A stretch of DNA of 64,000 nucleotides from an uncultured Flavobacteriaceae bacterium (GTDB lineage: Bacteria > Bacteroidota > Bacteroidia > Flavobacteriales > Flavobacteriaceae): assembly GCA_947497145.1 (NCBI GenBank), contig CANMFQ010000010.1, positions 62,001 to 126,000 of the forward strand. The letters run 5' to 3'. The translations under genes and the position numbers were made by a program. Position 1 is the stretch's first letter; every line of letters starts with the position of its first letter. Positions 20,734-30,411 of this stretch are shown here, one piece after another. The notes beneath the pieces were generated by a model. That model made no database searches. It was given only the letters and a program-made list of their open reading frames with translations, and had not been told where the DNA came from.

Positions 20734-21429
20734 CTACAGTTTATTATTATTCAAGTAAACCTTTAGGCTTTCTCTGTAACTACTACCAACAGGAATTTCA
20801 ATATTATTTATGAGTACACATTTACCATTATATTGACTTATTTTAGATAAAGGAACAATATATGATTTGTGAATTCTACTAAATTGATACGGACTTAAAA
20901 CGTCTTCAATTGATTTTAATGTCTTTAATGCCAAACAAAAATTGTTACCAGTAACAATTTTTGCATAATCTTTTAAACCTTGAATATAATCGATATCCTT
21001 TACTAATATTTTAATGAATTCGTCTCCTTCTTTTACAAAAAAAGAAGGTTCTAAGTTAGGGGTATTATTCTTTTTCTTCAAACTCTCAAAGCGAGTAATT
21101 GCTTTTGTCAAACGTTCAAAAGAAATTGGTTTTAAAAGATAATCAACAACTTCTAAATCAAAACTTTCAACAGCATATTTGCTGTAAGATGTGGTTAAAA
21201 TAAACATCGTATTTAATGTTGCTAGTTTAACAAGCTCAATCCCAGAAATTTCGGGCATTGCAATATCTGTAAAAACAACATCTATATGATGTTCTTCTTT
21301 TAAATAATTAAAAGCTTCAACAGAATCTGTAAATGTGTTAACCACCTCAAAATTAGAAAACCGTTTTAAATGATGTTCCATTACATCAATAGCCAAAGGT
21401 TCGTCATCTATTATTATTGTTTTGTACAA
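20734..21429 (-). CDS. LytTR-family response regulator
   Basis: IIIDDEPLAIDVME, VVFTDIAMPEISG, LLKPI; LytTR (FSRIHKSYIVPLSKISQYNGKCVLINNIEIPVGSSYRE). Confidence 0.87.
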   Translation of the reverse strand: MYKTIIIDDEPLAIDVMEHHLKRFSNFEVVNTFTDSVEAFNYLKEEHHIDVVFTDIAMPEISGIELVKLATLNTMFILTTSYSKYAVESFDLEVVDYLLKPISFERLTKAITRFESLKKKNNTPNLEPSFFVKEGDEFIKILVKDIDYIQGLKDYAKIVTGNNFCLALKTLKSIEDVLSPYQFSRIHKSYIVPLSKISQYNGKCVLINNIEIPVGSSYRESLKVYLNNNKL

Positions 21430-21435
21430 ATTTAT

Positions 21436-22446
21436 TTAGTTTAAAATAATTTTAAGTTGTGCTATATACTTGTTTTTAGTCTTGTTAGTTTTTAAACTAA
21501 ATTGTTTAGGATATAACAACTGTAAACGTTGCCTTAAATTGTCAATCCCTTTTCCTGTTCGAATGTTTTCTTCAAAATGTTGTTTTACGAACACACTATT
21601 TTCCACAGAAAATAAGAGTTCATTGTTTTCTGTTTTCAAATGTACATGAACAAAAGCATTGCTATTATTGGTGTAAAACCCGTGTTTAAAAGCATTTTCA
21701 ACAAGTGTAATTAAAAGAAATGGTGCTATTAATTTTTCGTTATTTACATTTCCTTCAGTAGTAAATTGAATAGCAGCATCTTTTCCAAACCGCATTTTTT
21801 CAATAGCTATATATTTCTTAATAAAATCTAATTCTTTAGTCAATGGGACTCTTTCAAGTTGAATTTCGTCTGTTAAATAGCGCATCATACTTGATAATTT
21901 TAATATATATTCAGAAGTTTCAGCGCTATCTTTTAATGATAAGCTATACAAAGAATTAAATGCATTAAATAAAAAATGAGGATGTAATTGGTTTCGCAGT
22001 AATTGTTCTTTAGCAACGTTCAATTCTTTTTCTATTCTTTTTAATCGGTTCAAATACTCTAGTCGGTTTATAAAATAAATACCTGAGTAAAATAAAAGTG
22101 ACTGTCCTAAAAAACTTGTAAAGTATTCAAATGTTTGTTCAAATTCAACAGTATTGTGTATTCTAAAGTCTTTAAGTAATGCTAATGATAATAGTAGGAA
22201 AATAAAGAAAATTGCGCATCCAATTTTTTTCCAAATCTCATTTAATTTTAACACATAATAATATAATCCAAATGCGATTAGGGCACATACCAAATTTTCT
22301 ATAGCATCGCTTGTTAAAAAGAAAAACCAATCATTTGGTAGTGCATAAAATGCTGTTTTAATAAGTTGAAATAATATAACAGTTATAAAACCAAAACTAA
22401 AAAGAAGGTTAATTGTTTTTATTGTACCACTAGAAAGTTGTTTCAT
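21436..22446 (-). CDS. LytS/YehU-type sensor histidine kinase
   Basis: TM N-terminus, LLRNQLHPHFLFNAFNSLYSLSLK, LIAPFLLITLVENAFKHGF; paired with the 20734 regulator. Confidence 0.85.
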   Translation of the reverse strand: MKQLSSGTIKTINLLFSFGFITVILFQLIKTAFYALPNDWFFFLTSDAIENLVCALIAFGLYYYVLKLNEIWKKIGCAIFFIFLLLSLALLKDFRIHNTVEFEQTFEYFTSFLGQSLLFYSGIYFINRLEYLNRLKRIEKELNVAKEQLLRNQLHPHFLFNAFNSLYSLSLKDSAETSEYILKLSSMMRYLTDEIQLERVPLTKELDFIKKYIAIEKMRFGKDAAIQFTTEGNVNNEKLIAPFLLITLVENAFKHGFYTNNSNAFVHVHLKTENNELLFSVENSVFVKQHFEENIRTGKGIDNLRQRLQLLYPKQFSLKTNKTKNKYIAQLKIILN

Positions 22447-22619
22447 TTGGTTTATTACTATTACTAAATATCAGCAATGTAAATATATAAAATTTCACAT
22501 TCGTAAAGTCGAGTAGGAGATAAGGCTTATCTATTGTCAACTCGTGTTTGTCGATAACATTTTTGAATGAATTGTAACAAGATAAGTTTGACAAGGCTTT
22601 AACCTCAAATACTAAAAAA

Positions 22620-24443
22620 ATGAGCACTTATTGTACGCTGTTTACTTTCTGTTTCATTTCTTTAATCGGCTTTTCTCAAAAATTACAACTAGAAAAAGCA
22701 TCACCTTTTACAGCAGTAAAATGGGAAAATAGCCAACCAATTGTACAGTTTGATGCTAAATGGTACACTTTAGAAAAGCTAGATGTATATTCGACTAAAG
22801 AATTATTAGATTTTTGTAAGCAAGAATTTGGGGGTAAATGGCAAAAACGTTTTTCGGAAGATTTAGTTGAAGTATTAACCAAAATAGGTTCACCTCCTAA
22901 CAAAAAAGTAAAGCTACTACTTTCATCTGGCAAGCAGCAACAAAATGCAATAGGAACATATACGCTTGAAAATAGAAATAAGGTTGTAATATATAATTAC
23001 GAAGTTAAAAGAAAACTAAAACAAATAACGGCATCACAAGCAATTGAAGATATTGATGCGTTTCAACAAATTCTGAAAAAACACTCGTCTTACTCATTGG
23101 TAACAGATTATGATTATGAAAGTGCTCTAAGTTTATTAAAAACGAACATAGAATCATCAAAAAAAAATATCGACATCAATTATCTAACACACGAATTAGC
23201 AAAAGTATTGGCTGAAATAGGAGATAGGCATTCGAGCGTTAAAAATGAACAATTTGAAAGAAAAGAATATGCAACGTATTCATTGCAATTGCCCTTTTCA
23301 ATAGCTCCATTAAACGGAAAAGCGGTAGCCTTAAAACCTATAGATAAAGAAGGAGTTTATGCGTATTTAAATACAGCATATCCTTATCTCAAATCTATAA
23401 ATGGAATTGATATTAATAAAATGATTGATTCTTTGGTTTATAAATCTAAAAAAGCGCCCAAAGAAGCAAAGTTTCGTTATGGCATTGCTGAAATACAACA
23501 ACTTGGAAAGCTTTATTTTATAAATAACTTAAAATTACCCAAGCAGATTAAAATTGTTTTTACCAATGGTAAAACAGAGAAAACAGTATATGTTCAATTA
23601 CAAAACGAACAGTTTCGTTACTATTCGAAACTAGAACGAAATGTGCGTCAAAAATCTAGAGAGATTAAAAAAGGGAATTTTAATAGTATCTCTAAACTAT
23701 TAAAAGGGAATATTGGTTATTTATCATTGCCACAAATGTATCGTTTAGATAAAGTAAAAGGTTTAGAACAATATATAGATACTACATTTTTTGCTTTTCG
23801 TGATACAAAAGCGCTGATTATAGATGTCCGATGTAATCCTGGAGGAGTTAGAGATTTAACACAAAAGATTGCTGGCTATATTGTTCCAAAATTAAATGCG
23901 CCTTGGGTTGCAAATGTTGCTTATTTACGAACTGATGCAAAAGATACTATTTACAATGCTATGACTAGCCGATTTCTTTATACCAATACTTCAACTAAAT
24001 TCAATGATATTGATAGCAAGGCGATAGAAGCGTTTTCTAATAATTTTACAGTACAAAAAGTATTTGATACCTCTAAATTTAGTAAACCTCATTATATGGT
24101 TTTAAAAAGCGGGAATATAGCATATACAAAACCTATTTACATCTTGGCTAATGAACGGAGTTTTAGTGCTGCTACTGTTTTTACAAGTGCTTTTAACGGA
24201 TTACCTAATATTAAAATAGTTGGTGTTACTACAGATGGTTCTAGTGGTAATTCTAAGAAAATGTATTTAAAAAACTCAAATATTAGGGTTAAAATTTCTA
24301 CTATGCTATCATTTAAAAGAAATGGAGAAACCTTAGATGGTAATGGCACCAAACCTGATATTTATATTTCAGAAGATGAAGAACAGATTTTAAAAGGGAA
24401 TGATGTTCAATTAAAAAGACTAATTAAAATCATTAATAAATAG
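22620..24443 (+). CDS. S41-family peptidase
   Basis: ALIIDVRCNPGGVRDLTQKIAGY and YILANERSFSAATVFTSAFNGLPNIKIVGVTTDGSSGNS typical of S41/Tsp catalytic domains. Confidence 0.82.
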   Translation: MSTYCTLFTFCFISLIGFSQKLQLEKASPFTAVKWENSQPIVQFDAKWYTLEKLDVYSTKELLDFCKQEFGGKWQKRFSEDLVEVLTKIGSPPNKKVKLLLSSGKQQQNAIGTYTLENRNKVVIYNYEVKRKLKQITASQAIEDIDAFQQILKKHSSYSLVTDYDYESALSLLKTNIESSKKNIDINYLTHELAKVLAEIGDRHSSVKNEQFERKEYATYSLQLPFSIAPLNGKAVALKPIDKEGVYAYLNTAYPYLKSINGIDINKMIDSLVYKSKKAPKEAKFRYGIAEIQQLGKLYFINNLKLPKQIKIVFTNGKTEKTVYVQLQNEQFRYYSKLERNVRQKSREIKKGNFNSISKLLKGNIGYLSLPQMYRLDKVKGLEQYIDTTFFAFRDTKALIIDVRCNPGGVRDLTQKIAGYIVPKLNAPWVANVAYLRTDAKDTIYNAMTSRFLYTNTSTKFNDIDSKAIEAFSNNFTVQKVFDTSKFSKPHYMVLKSGNIAYTKPIYILANERSFSAATVFTSAFNGLPNIKIVGVTTDGSSGNSKKMYLKNSNIRVKISTMLSFKRNGETLDGNGTKPDIYISEDEEQILKGNDVQLKRLIKIINK

Positions 24444-24770
24444 GTGCCGAGAATCGCGTAGAAAAAAATCTTGTAGACATTTTATCGAATACCCTATTTT
24501 TAAATGATTCTGAAAGCTTAGCTTTTTTTAGTGTTTTACGATATATGAAAATATGTATTTGTAGCCTTCCCCTTTTTAGGAAACCTCTAAACGCAATAAA
24601 TAATTATTATTGCAGAAAAAATCTACGTAGCCGCCACAGATGAAAAAAAAATTACACTATATTGTTGAACCAAATGCAGAACAAATTATTGCAGTCCAGA
24701 AGCAATTAGAGGATGATGAATAGCTGTGATAAAGCAAAATAGGGGAGTTTAAAATCATAAAAATATACAG

Positions 24771-24800
24771 CAAAGCACTTCGTAGCGTGCTTTGTTTTTA
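24771..24800 (+). terminator. Rho-independent terminator-like hairpin
   Basis: CAAAGCAC-ttcgtagc-GTGCTTTG followed by TTTTTA. Confidence 0.5.
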
Positions 24801-24838
24801 AGGTATACTGTATTTATAGAAAAGTAAACGATTCAAAA

Positions 24839-25330
24839 ATGGAATTTATACAACAATTAGAGCTTTGGGAAAAAGGGGAGTTGTTACAAGGCAAAATAAT
24901 GATTGGTCTTGGCATACTTTTTCTTATTGGTTTTATCGCTATTTTTCGCAGTCAAAATGAATTTTTTAGCGGTTTTTTAATTCCCATAGGTATACTCTTA
25001 ATTGTTTTGATTGGTTATGGGGGCTATATTCTTTATAGTCGGCCAGTTCATGTAAAAGAAAGTACAGCCCTTTATGAAAAATCGATAGAAGAGGCTGTAA
25101 TTCAAGAATCTTCCAAACATATAAACGATAATAAAGCAGGTAAAACGCTCCTTCGTATTTATCCAATTTTAATACTTATTTCTATAGCAACGTTATTTTT
25201 TATTTCTACACCATATTACAAAGGCATGGCTTTAGGCTTTGCACTATTGTTTATTTCAATATTTATCATTGATAACGGGTTTGTTTCTCGTTCTGATTCA
25301 TTTTTAGTGTTTTTAGAAACCTTGAAATAG
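24839..25330 (+). CDS. Membrane protein, unknown function
   Basis: Several hydrophobic helices, no recognised domain. Confidence 0.5.
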   Translation: MEFIQQLELWEKGELLQGKIMIGLGILFLIGFIAIFRSQNEFFSGFLIPIGILLIVLIGYGGYILYSRPVHVKESTALYEKSIEEAVIQESSKHINDNKAGKTLLRIYPILILISIATLFFISTPYYKGMALGFALLFISIFIIDNGFVSRSDSFLVFLETLK

Positions 25331-25567
25331 TACCATTATAAAAAGTAGCACTATGATGTGCTGCATTGTGTAAGTGTAGTTAGGAGAACAAAGCGTTTAT
25401 AAATAACTAGTCTTCTTTTATATTTTTTTCTTATCCCAAAAGGTTCTTTAGCAACAGTAATAAAACCCTTTAGGGTTCACGAGCACCTATACACTTTGCC
25501 CGAAGCTAGCCTTCCCTGAGCAAAGTCGAAGGTATAGGAGCGAAGTGGCAATGTGCATGGAGTGGGA

Positions 25568-26794
25568 TTAATTCTGAACATAGTTTACAGTTAGCGTGCC
25601 ATTTATTAGCCTGTTTTCATTATCAATACCACTAAATACGCCTTCTTGTTTTCCACTTTCATTTTTTAAAAAATAGGTTTTAAATAAAATATTCACTCTA
25701 TCAAGAGCTATAATACCAGAAAAACTAAACCTGAAATTTATTACTGATCCTTTATTTAACAATTCTAAGGTATCTTTTTCTATATATACATTTTCTGTTA
25801 AAGTGACAATCTGATAATTTGTATCTAAAATTTTAAACTTTAAGGTTTCTTTAAAACCAGTATCATAATTAAAAATCAACTCATAAGTTCCGGGTAATTT
25901 ACCATATAGAGAAGCATAAGGACTATTACGAGATAATTCTAAGGCATTTCTGGGTACAAAACTATTGTTAACAATACGTTTATTTCTAATTTCTAAAGCA
26001 ATATATGGCGGAATATAAGGTGTTTTTGATTGTTCTTCCATGTGCTGCTTACTTTCACATTTTTCAAGAATAGAGCGACCTGCAACAGAATTTGTAAAAA
26101 TATCGAACGTGCAATAGGTGCCTATTAAGTAGTTTAAATGTGAAGGTGATTTATGCCCTATATAATATATCTCACTAGCACCATCAATATATCTTTCTCC
26201 CGAAAGTGTATTGGTTTTTATTGTAATGGTATCTCCTTGTCGCTTAATACTTCCGTTACTATAATGTTCTCTAAACGTACCATCATCTAAAGGATATATA
26301 AAAACATGCTGAATTGTTTTCCAATTATTCGTTATGATAGTTTTTCCTTTTAAAATGGTGTTATCTTCTCCAAAATAGTAATTAAGATAATAATAGGTTT
26401 TATTCTCATTATCACTATAAATTAAATCATATTGCTTTTCATATTCTATGTCAGATGTTTTATGGTCTTCAAGAAAATATTTAAAATCATTATATCCTAA
26501 ATACAGTAAAATGATGTCTTTATAATGTTGGTTAAGCTTAATTGTTGGCTTCCCTTTTTCAAATGCTCTTGATTTATCATATAAATATTTCCCATTAATA
26601 AATTCTGAACTAATTGCTTCAAAGTCCTTCTTTAAAGAAGGTTCGTCATCATTAAATGCACCATATCCGTATAGTTGAAAAGCTTTAGGAAGCTTGACGA
26701 GGTCATGCTTACTCATAAAGGTTTCATGAACTTTTTCTAATATAATTTTAAAGTACTCAGCGGTTAATACGATCGATAATGAGCTGTTCTGCAT
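25568..26794 (-). CDS. Hypothetical protein
   Basis: Long ORF (408 aa), no recognised domain. Confidence 0.5.
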   Translation of the reverse strand: MQNSSLSIVLTAEYFKIILEKVHETFMSKHDLVKLPKAFQLYGYGAFNDDEPSLKKDFEAISSEFINGKYLYDKSRAFEKGKPTIKLNQHYKDIILLYLGYNDFKYFLEDHKTSDIEYEKQYDLIYSDNENKTYYYLNYYFGEDNTILKGKTIITNNWKTIQHVFIYPLDDGTFREHYSNGSIKRQGDTITIKTNTLSGERYIDGASEIYYIGHKSPSHLNYLIGTYCTFDIFTNSVAGRSILEKCESKQHMEEQSKTPYIPPYIALEIRNKRIVNNSFVPRNALELSRNSPYASLYGKLPGTYELIFNYDTGFKETLKFKILDTNYQIVTLTENVYIEKDTLELLNKGSVINFRFSFSGIIALDRVNILFKTYFLKNESGKQEGVFSGIDNENRLINGTLTVNYVQN

Positions 26795-26913
26795 AAATTC
26801 CTATTATTTTCATGAAATTATTAAAAATATTTTTAATAATAAGAATAAATAATAATTAATATGTGTAATGGTAAATTTACCTGAACCAATTATGGTATTA
26901 ATCCAACTAAATC

Positions 26914-29268
26914 ATGAAAAAAAATATACTATTCTTGTTTTTGTTAATGCAAAGTTTCGCATTTGCTCAAGTTCCGGTTAACGGAAACGTAACAGATGAA
27001 ACAGGTGAACCAATACCGGGAGTTAATATTATTGAAAAAGGAACTTCAAACGGAGTTATTACAGATTTTAATGGTAATTACGAGATTCAAGTAGCATCAA
27101 ATTCAGCGACCTTAGAATTCTCATTTATTGGCTTTGAAAAACAAGAGATTTCTGTTGGAGACCAAAAACGCATTGATGTTACTTTAAATGAATCAGCCGA
27201 ATCTTTAGACGAAGTAGTTGTAAAAGGTTTTTCTGGTGTGATTGGTAAATCAAGAAAACGAACGGAATCGATACAGACTACAGCGGAATCTGTTACAGCA
27301 TTAAATAGTGAAGGTATTGAAAATGCTGGTGTTACAGATATAAGTTCATTTTCTGCTTTAGTACCAAATTTAAAATTTAATTCTGCACAAGCAGTTGGGT
27401 TAAATTTTATTACCGTTAGAGGTATTCCTCAGGTTAGAGGTGGTGATGCCCCTTTAGCGTTTGTTATTGATGGTGTTACCATTCCAGACCCTAGTTTATT
27501 AAGTCAAGAATTGTACGATTTGGCTTTGGTAGAAGTGGTTAAAGGTCCTCAAGGTGCCTTATATGGTAAAAACGCAATTGGCGGAGCCATAAATATTTAT
27601 ACTAAAGAACCAACCAATAAAATGTCTAACAGCGTAAAATTTGGCGTTGGTAATGGTGGTAATTTTCAAGCACAGTTTGTGTCTTCTGGAGCTATTAAAA
27701 AAGATAAAGTGTTTTATCGTTTTTCTACTCAATACAAAACATTTGATGGCTTATTAACAAATGATTTTTTAAATAAAAAAGTAGATTTCGCCAAAGACTT
27801 TAATATTAGAGGCCAAATTAAAGCAAGACTTTCGAGTGATTTCAATCTTTCTGCCGCCTTTCAACATTTTAATATAGATGGTGGTGCTACATATTATTCG
27901 GTTAATCCAACGGGTACAGATGGCGAATTTCCAGGAGGTGTTTTAAATCCAAATCCTTCTGAAGGCAATAATGTGATTGATGCAGATGTATTGGGTAGTT
28001 CAGATATGAAAAACAACTACGGAAATTTTAAAATGGATTATAATTTAGGAAGCGTAAAACTACAATCTATTACTTCAATTAATAAAGTTGAGCGTTCGAC
28101 CATTGGTGATTTGGATTTTCTTTCACTTGATGGATTAACACAAGGCGAAGAGATTACAACGAAAACATTTAATCAAGAATTACGAATTAACAATATAAAT
28201 ACAGATACAAAGTTCGATTGGAGTTTAGGCGGATTCTATCAGAGGATTGAAAAAGATTTTTATCAAAACGGAACTACAGGCGTTGATTTTGGCGGCCCAG
28301 ATGCATACGATACTGCAGATTACATTAATGAAACAAAAACCATTGCGCTCTTTGGTTTTGGAGATTATAAACTAACAGACAAACTTACTTTTTCAGCAGG
28401 GTTTAGATATGATATTGATAAATTCACTCAAGATGATGTGTTATTTGAAACAAATTCTGATAGAGACAACAACGAGTTTCAGCCTAAAGTTTCCCTGTCG
28501 TATCAAGCTTCAAAAGCGGTGCTTTTCTATGCAAATTATGGTAGAGGTTATAGAAATGGTGGTTTTAATGCACAAGCAACAAATCTATTCAACGGTAGTT
28601 TCGATGATGAAACATCAGACAATTACGAGCTAGGTTTTAAAACAACCACTTGGCATGATCGCTTAATTTTTAATGGTTCGGTATTTAGTTCTAAATTAAC
28701 CAACCAACAACAGTATATTTTAGACTTAGATACGTTTATTGCAGGTGTTTATAATTATGATGAAACTAAAGTATTTGGTTTCGAACTAGAGTCACGTGCA
28801 AGATTAACAAACTATTTAGACGTTTTCGCAAACGTTGGTTTATCGGATGCAGAAATTGTAGAAGGTGGAACCACTGGAGGTGAAAATGGAGACATCACAA
28901 ACAATTCTAATTACAACGGAAATAAAACGCCTTTTGTACCTGTAAGTACCTTTGCCGTAGGCTTAGAGTCTACATTTAATATTACCGACGCAATTAAATT
29001 TAATGGCTTCGTTAACCTTGATACAACAGGAAAAACCTACTGGCATGAGAGCAATCAAGATATTCACACCTCTGATGCTTATTCCCTTTTAGATGCACGT
29101 ATAGGATTGTCATATAAAAACTGGAAACTAGATTTTTGGGGTAAAAACTTAACAGACAAACAATATTACCAAGAATTTTCTTCTGGAGAATTTGTTGGTA
29201 GTCCTGATGATGTAGGGTGGAGAGGAAGACCAATTTCTATTGGAACAGCTATCTCATTGCGATTTTAA
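26914..29268 (+). CDS. TonB-dependent receptor with N-terminal carboxypeptidase-like domain
   Basis: Signal peptide, GNVTDETGEPIPGVNIIEKGTSNGVITDFNGNYEI, plug (FITVRGIPQVRGGDAPLAFVIDGV, VEVVKGPQGALYGKNAIGGAINIYT), C-terminal barrel ending SLRF. Confidence 0.92.
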   Translation: MKKNILFLFLLMQSFAFAQVPVNGNVTDETGEPIPGVNIIEKGTSNGVITDFNGNYEIQVASNSATLEFSFIGFEKQEISVGDQKRIDVTLNESAESLDEVVVKGFSGVIGKSRKRTESIQTTAESVTALNSEGIENAGVTDISSFSALVPNLKFNSAQAVGLNFITVRGIPQVRGGDAPLAFVIDGVTIPDPSLLSQELYDLALVEVVKGPQGALYGKNAIGGAINIYTKEPTNKMSNSVKFGVGNGGNFQAQFVSSGAIKKDKVFYRFSTQYKTFDGLLTNDFLNKKVDFAKDFNIRGQIKARLSSDFNLSAAFQHFNIDGGATYYSVNPTGTDGEFPGGVLNPNPSEGNNVIDADVLGSSDMKNNYGNFKMDYNLGSVKLQSITSINKVERSTIGDLDFLSLDGLTQGEEITTKTFNQELRINNINTDTKFDWSLGGFYQRIEKDFYQNGTTGVDFGGPDAYDTADYINETKTIALFGFGDYKLTDKLTFSAGFRYDIDKFTQDDVLFETNSDRDNNEFQPKVSLSYQASKAVLFYANYGRGYRNGGFNAQATNLFNGSFDDETSDNYELGFKTTTWHDRLIFNGSVFSSKLTNQQQYILDLDTFIAGVYNYDETKVFGFELESRARLTNYLDVFANVGLSDAEIVEGGTTGGENGDITNNSNYNGNKTPFVPVSTFAVGLESTFNITDAIKFNGFVNLDTTGKTYWHESNQDIHTSDAYSLLDARIGLSYKNWKLDFWGKNLTDKQYYQEFSSGEFVGSPDDVGWRGRPISIGTAISLRF

Positions 29269-29330
29269 AAACAACTAATATACTACAATGTATATGCTCT
29301 AAATAAGTGTTACTTATATTGAATTAGTAT

Positions 29331-29358
29331 GAGGGAATGTATGGTTCCCTCTTTTTTT
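29331..29358 (+). terminator. Strong intrinsic terminator immediately before the next start codon
   Basis: GAGGGAA-tgtatgg-TTCCCTC followed by TTTTTTT; likely ATG of the next CDS at 29368. Confidence 0.75.
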
Positions 29359-29367
29359 ACCAAGATT

Positions 29368-30411
29368 ATGACAGAAAATTTACAATTAAAAATAGATAGG
29401 GTTTCTAAAATACTGATGGAAGATATGTTTCAGGTAAAACCTGGAGAAACAGTCGCCATTACAGCCGATTTAACATCAGATCGTGCTATAGTAGATGCAT
29501 TAGCTGCTGCTACTTCAGCAGCAGGAGGAATTCCAATGATTATATTGATACCCAGAGCAGAAAAAGAAAGCCAAGCGGGCATGCCATATTGGCCATCAGA
29601 AGCTTTAACGGCAGCCTTGTGTAAAGCTGATGTTTGGATTGAAGCAAACTCAATGGTGCTCTTGTATTCAGATGTTTGGGAGATTGCAATGAGAGATAAT
29701 AAAAAATTACGCTATTTAATTATTGGAGATAGTTCTATTGATTCCTTAGATAGAATATTTACCGGTTTTAATATTCAGTCATTAAAACAATTACTAACTA
29801 AAACAAGAGAAAAAATAGTAGCTTGTAAAACAGTCCGAATTACAAGTAAAAACGGAACAGATGTGTCCTATGATATTGATTTAAATTATGCTTTTGATAT
29901 CGATGATGGCGATTATTCTAAACCAAAATTTGGTACGGCTCCAGGTTTTGTAAATATTGTCCCTAAATTAGGAAGTATGAATGGAAACATTGTTTTTGAT
30001 TTTTTACAGAATGGGGAAAAGGGAATTCAGTTAGCATTTAGAATGAAAAATAGCGAGATTATTGATGTGTTAGGAGAGCGAGAAGCTGCAGAAAAATTTA
30101 AAGCATACTTAGCTTCTTTTAATGATCCAAATATGTACAAAATATCCCATAATATGTTAGGTTTAAACCCTAAAGTTACTTCATTAAGTGGCGATGTTGC
30201 AGAAGATGAGCGTATTTGGGGAGGCGCAGATTTTGGTTTTGGACATACCAGCCCAATGGATATGCCGCCTTTAGGCCAAGTTGCAAAATCTCATTTTGAT
30301 GGTGTAGTTACAAACGTTAGTGTTTATCTCGATGATATTCAGATATTTGATAATGGGGAAGTCTGTCATCCAGATTTAAAACCCTATACGCTTACTATTT
30401 TAACTGATTAA
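29368..30411 (+). CDS. Aminopeptidase M29/NicX-like family protein
   Basis: VKPGETVAITADLTSDRAIVDALAAATSAAGG...; C-terminal GGADFGFGHTSPMDMPPLGQVAKSHFDGVVTNVSVYLD. Upstream in-frame ATG at 29329 lies before the terminator hairpin, so 29368 is preferred. Confidence 0.65.
   Translation: MTENLQLKIDRVSKILMEDMFQVKPGETVAITADLTSDRAIVDALAAATSAAGGIPMIILIPRAEKESQAGMPYWPSEALTAALCKADVWIEANSMVLLYSDVWEIAMRDNKKLRYLIIGDSSIDSLDRIFTGFNIQSLKQLLTKTREKIVACKTVRITSKNGTDVSYDIDLNYAFDIDDGDYSKPKFGTAPGFVNIVPKLGSMNGNIVFDFLQNGEKGIQLAFRMKNSEIIDVLGEREAAEKFKAYLASFNDPNMYKISHNMLGLNPKVTSLSGDVAEDERIWGGADFGFGHTSPMDMPPLGQVAKSHFDGVVTNVSVYLDDIQIFDNGEVCHPDLKPYTLTILTD

Noticed and set aside
24640-24723. 27-aa ORF MKKKLHYIVEPNAEQIIAVQKQLEDDE
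   Set aside because: Too short to support; possibly a gene remnant but no family recognised.
25440-25560. Repeats such as CCCTGAGCAAAGTCGAAGG considered as a CRISPR or attachment site
   Set aside because: Single occurrences with no regular spacing; matches the sort of short palindromic intergenic repeat common in Flavobacteriaceae.
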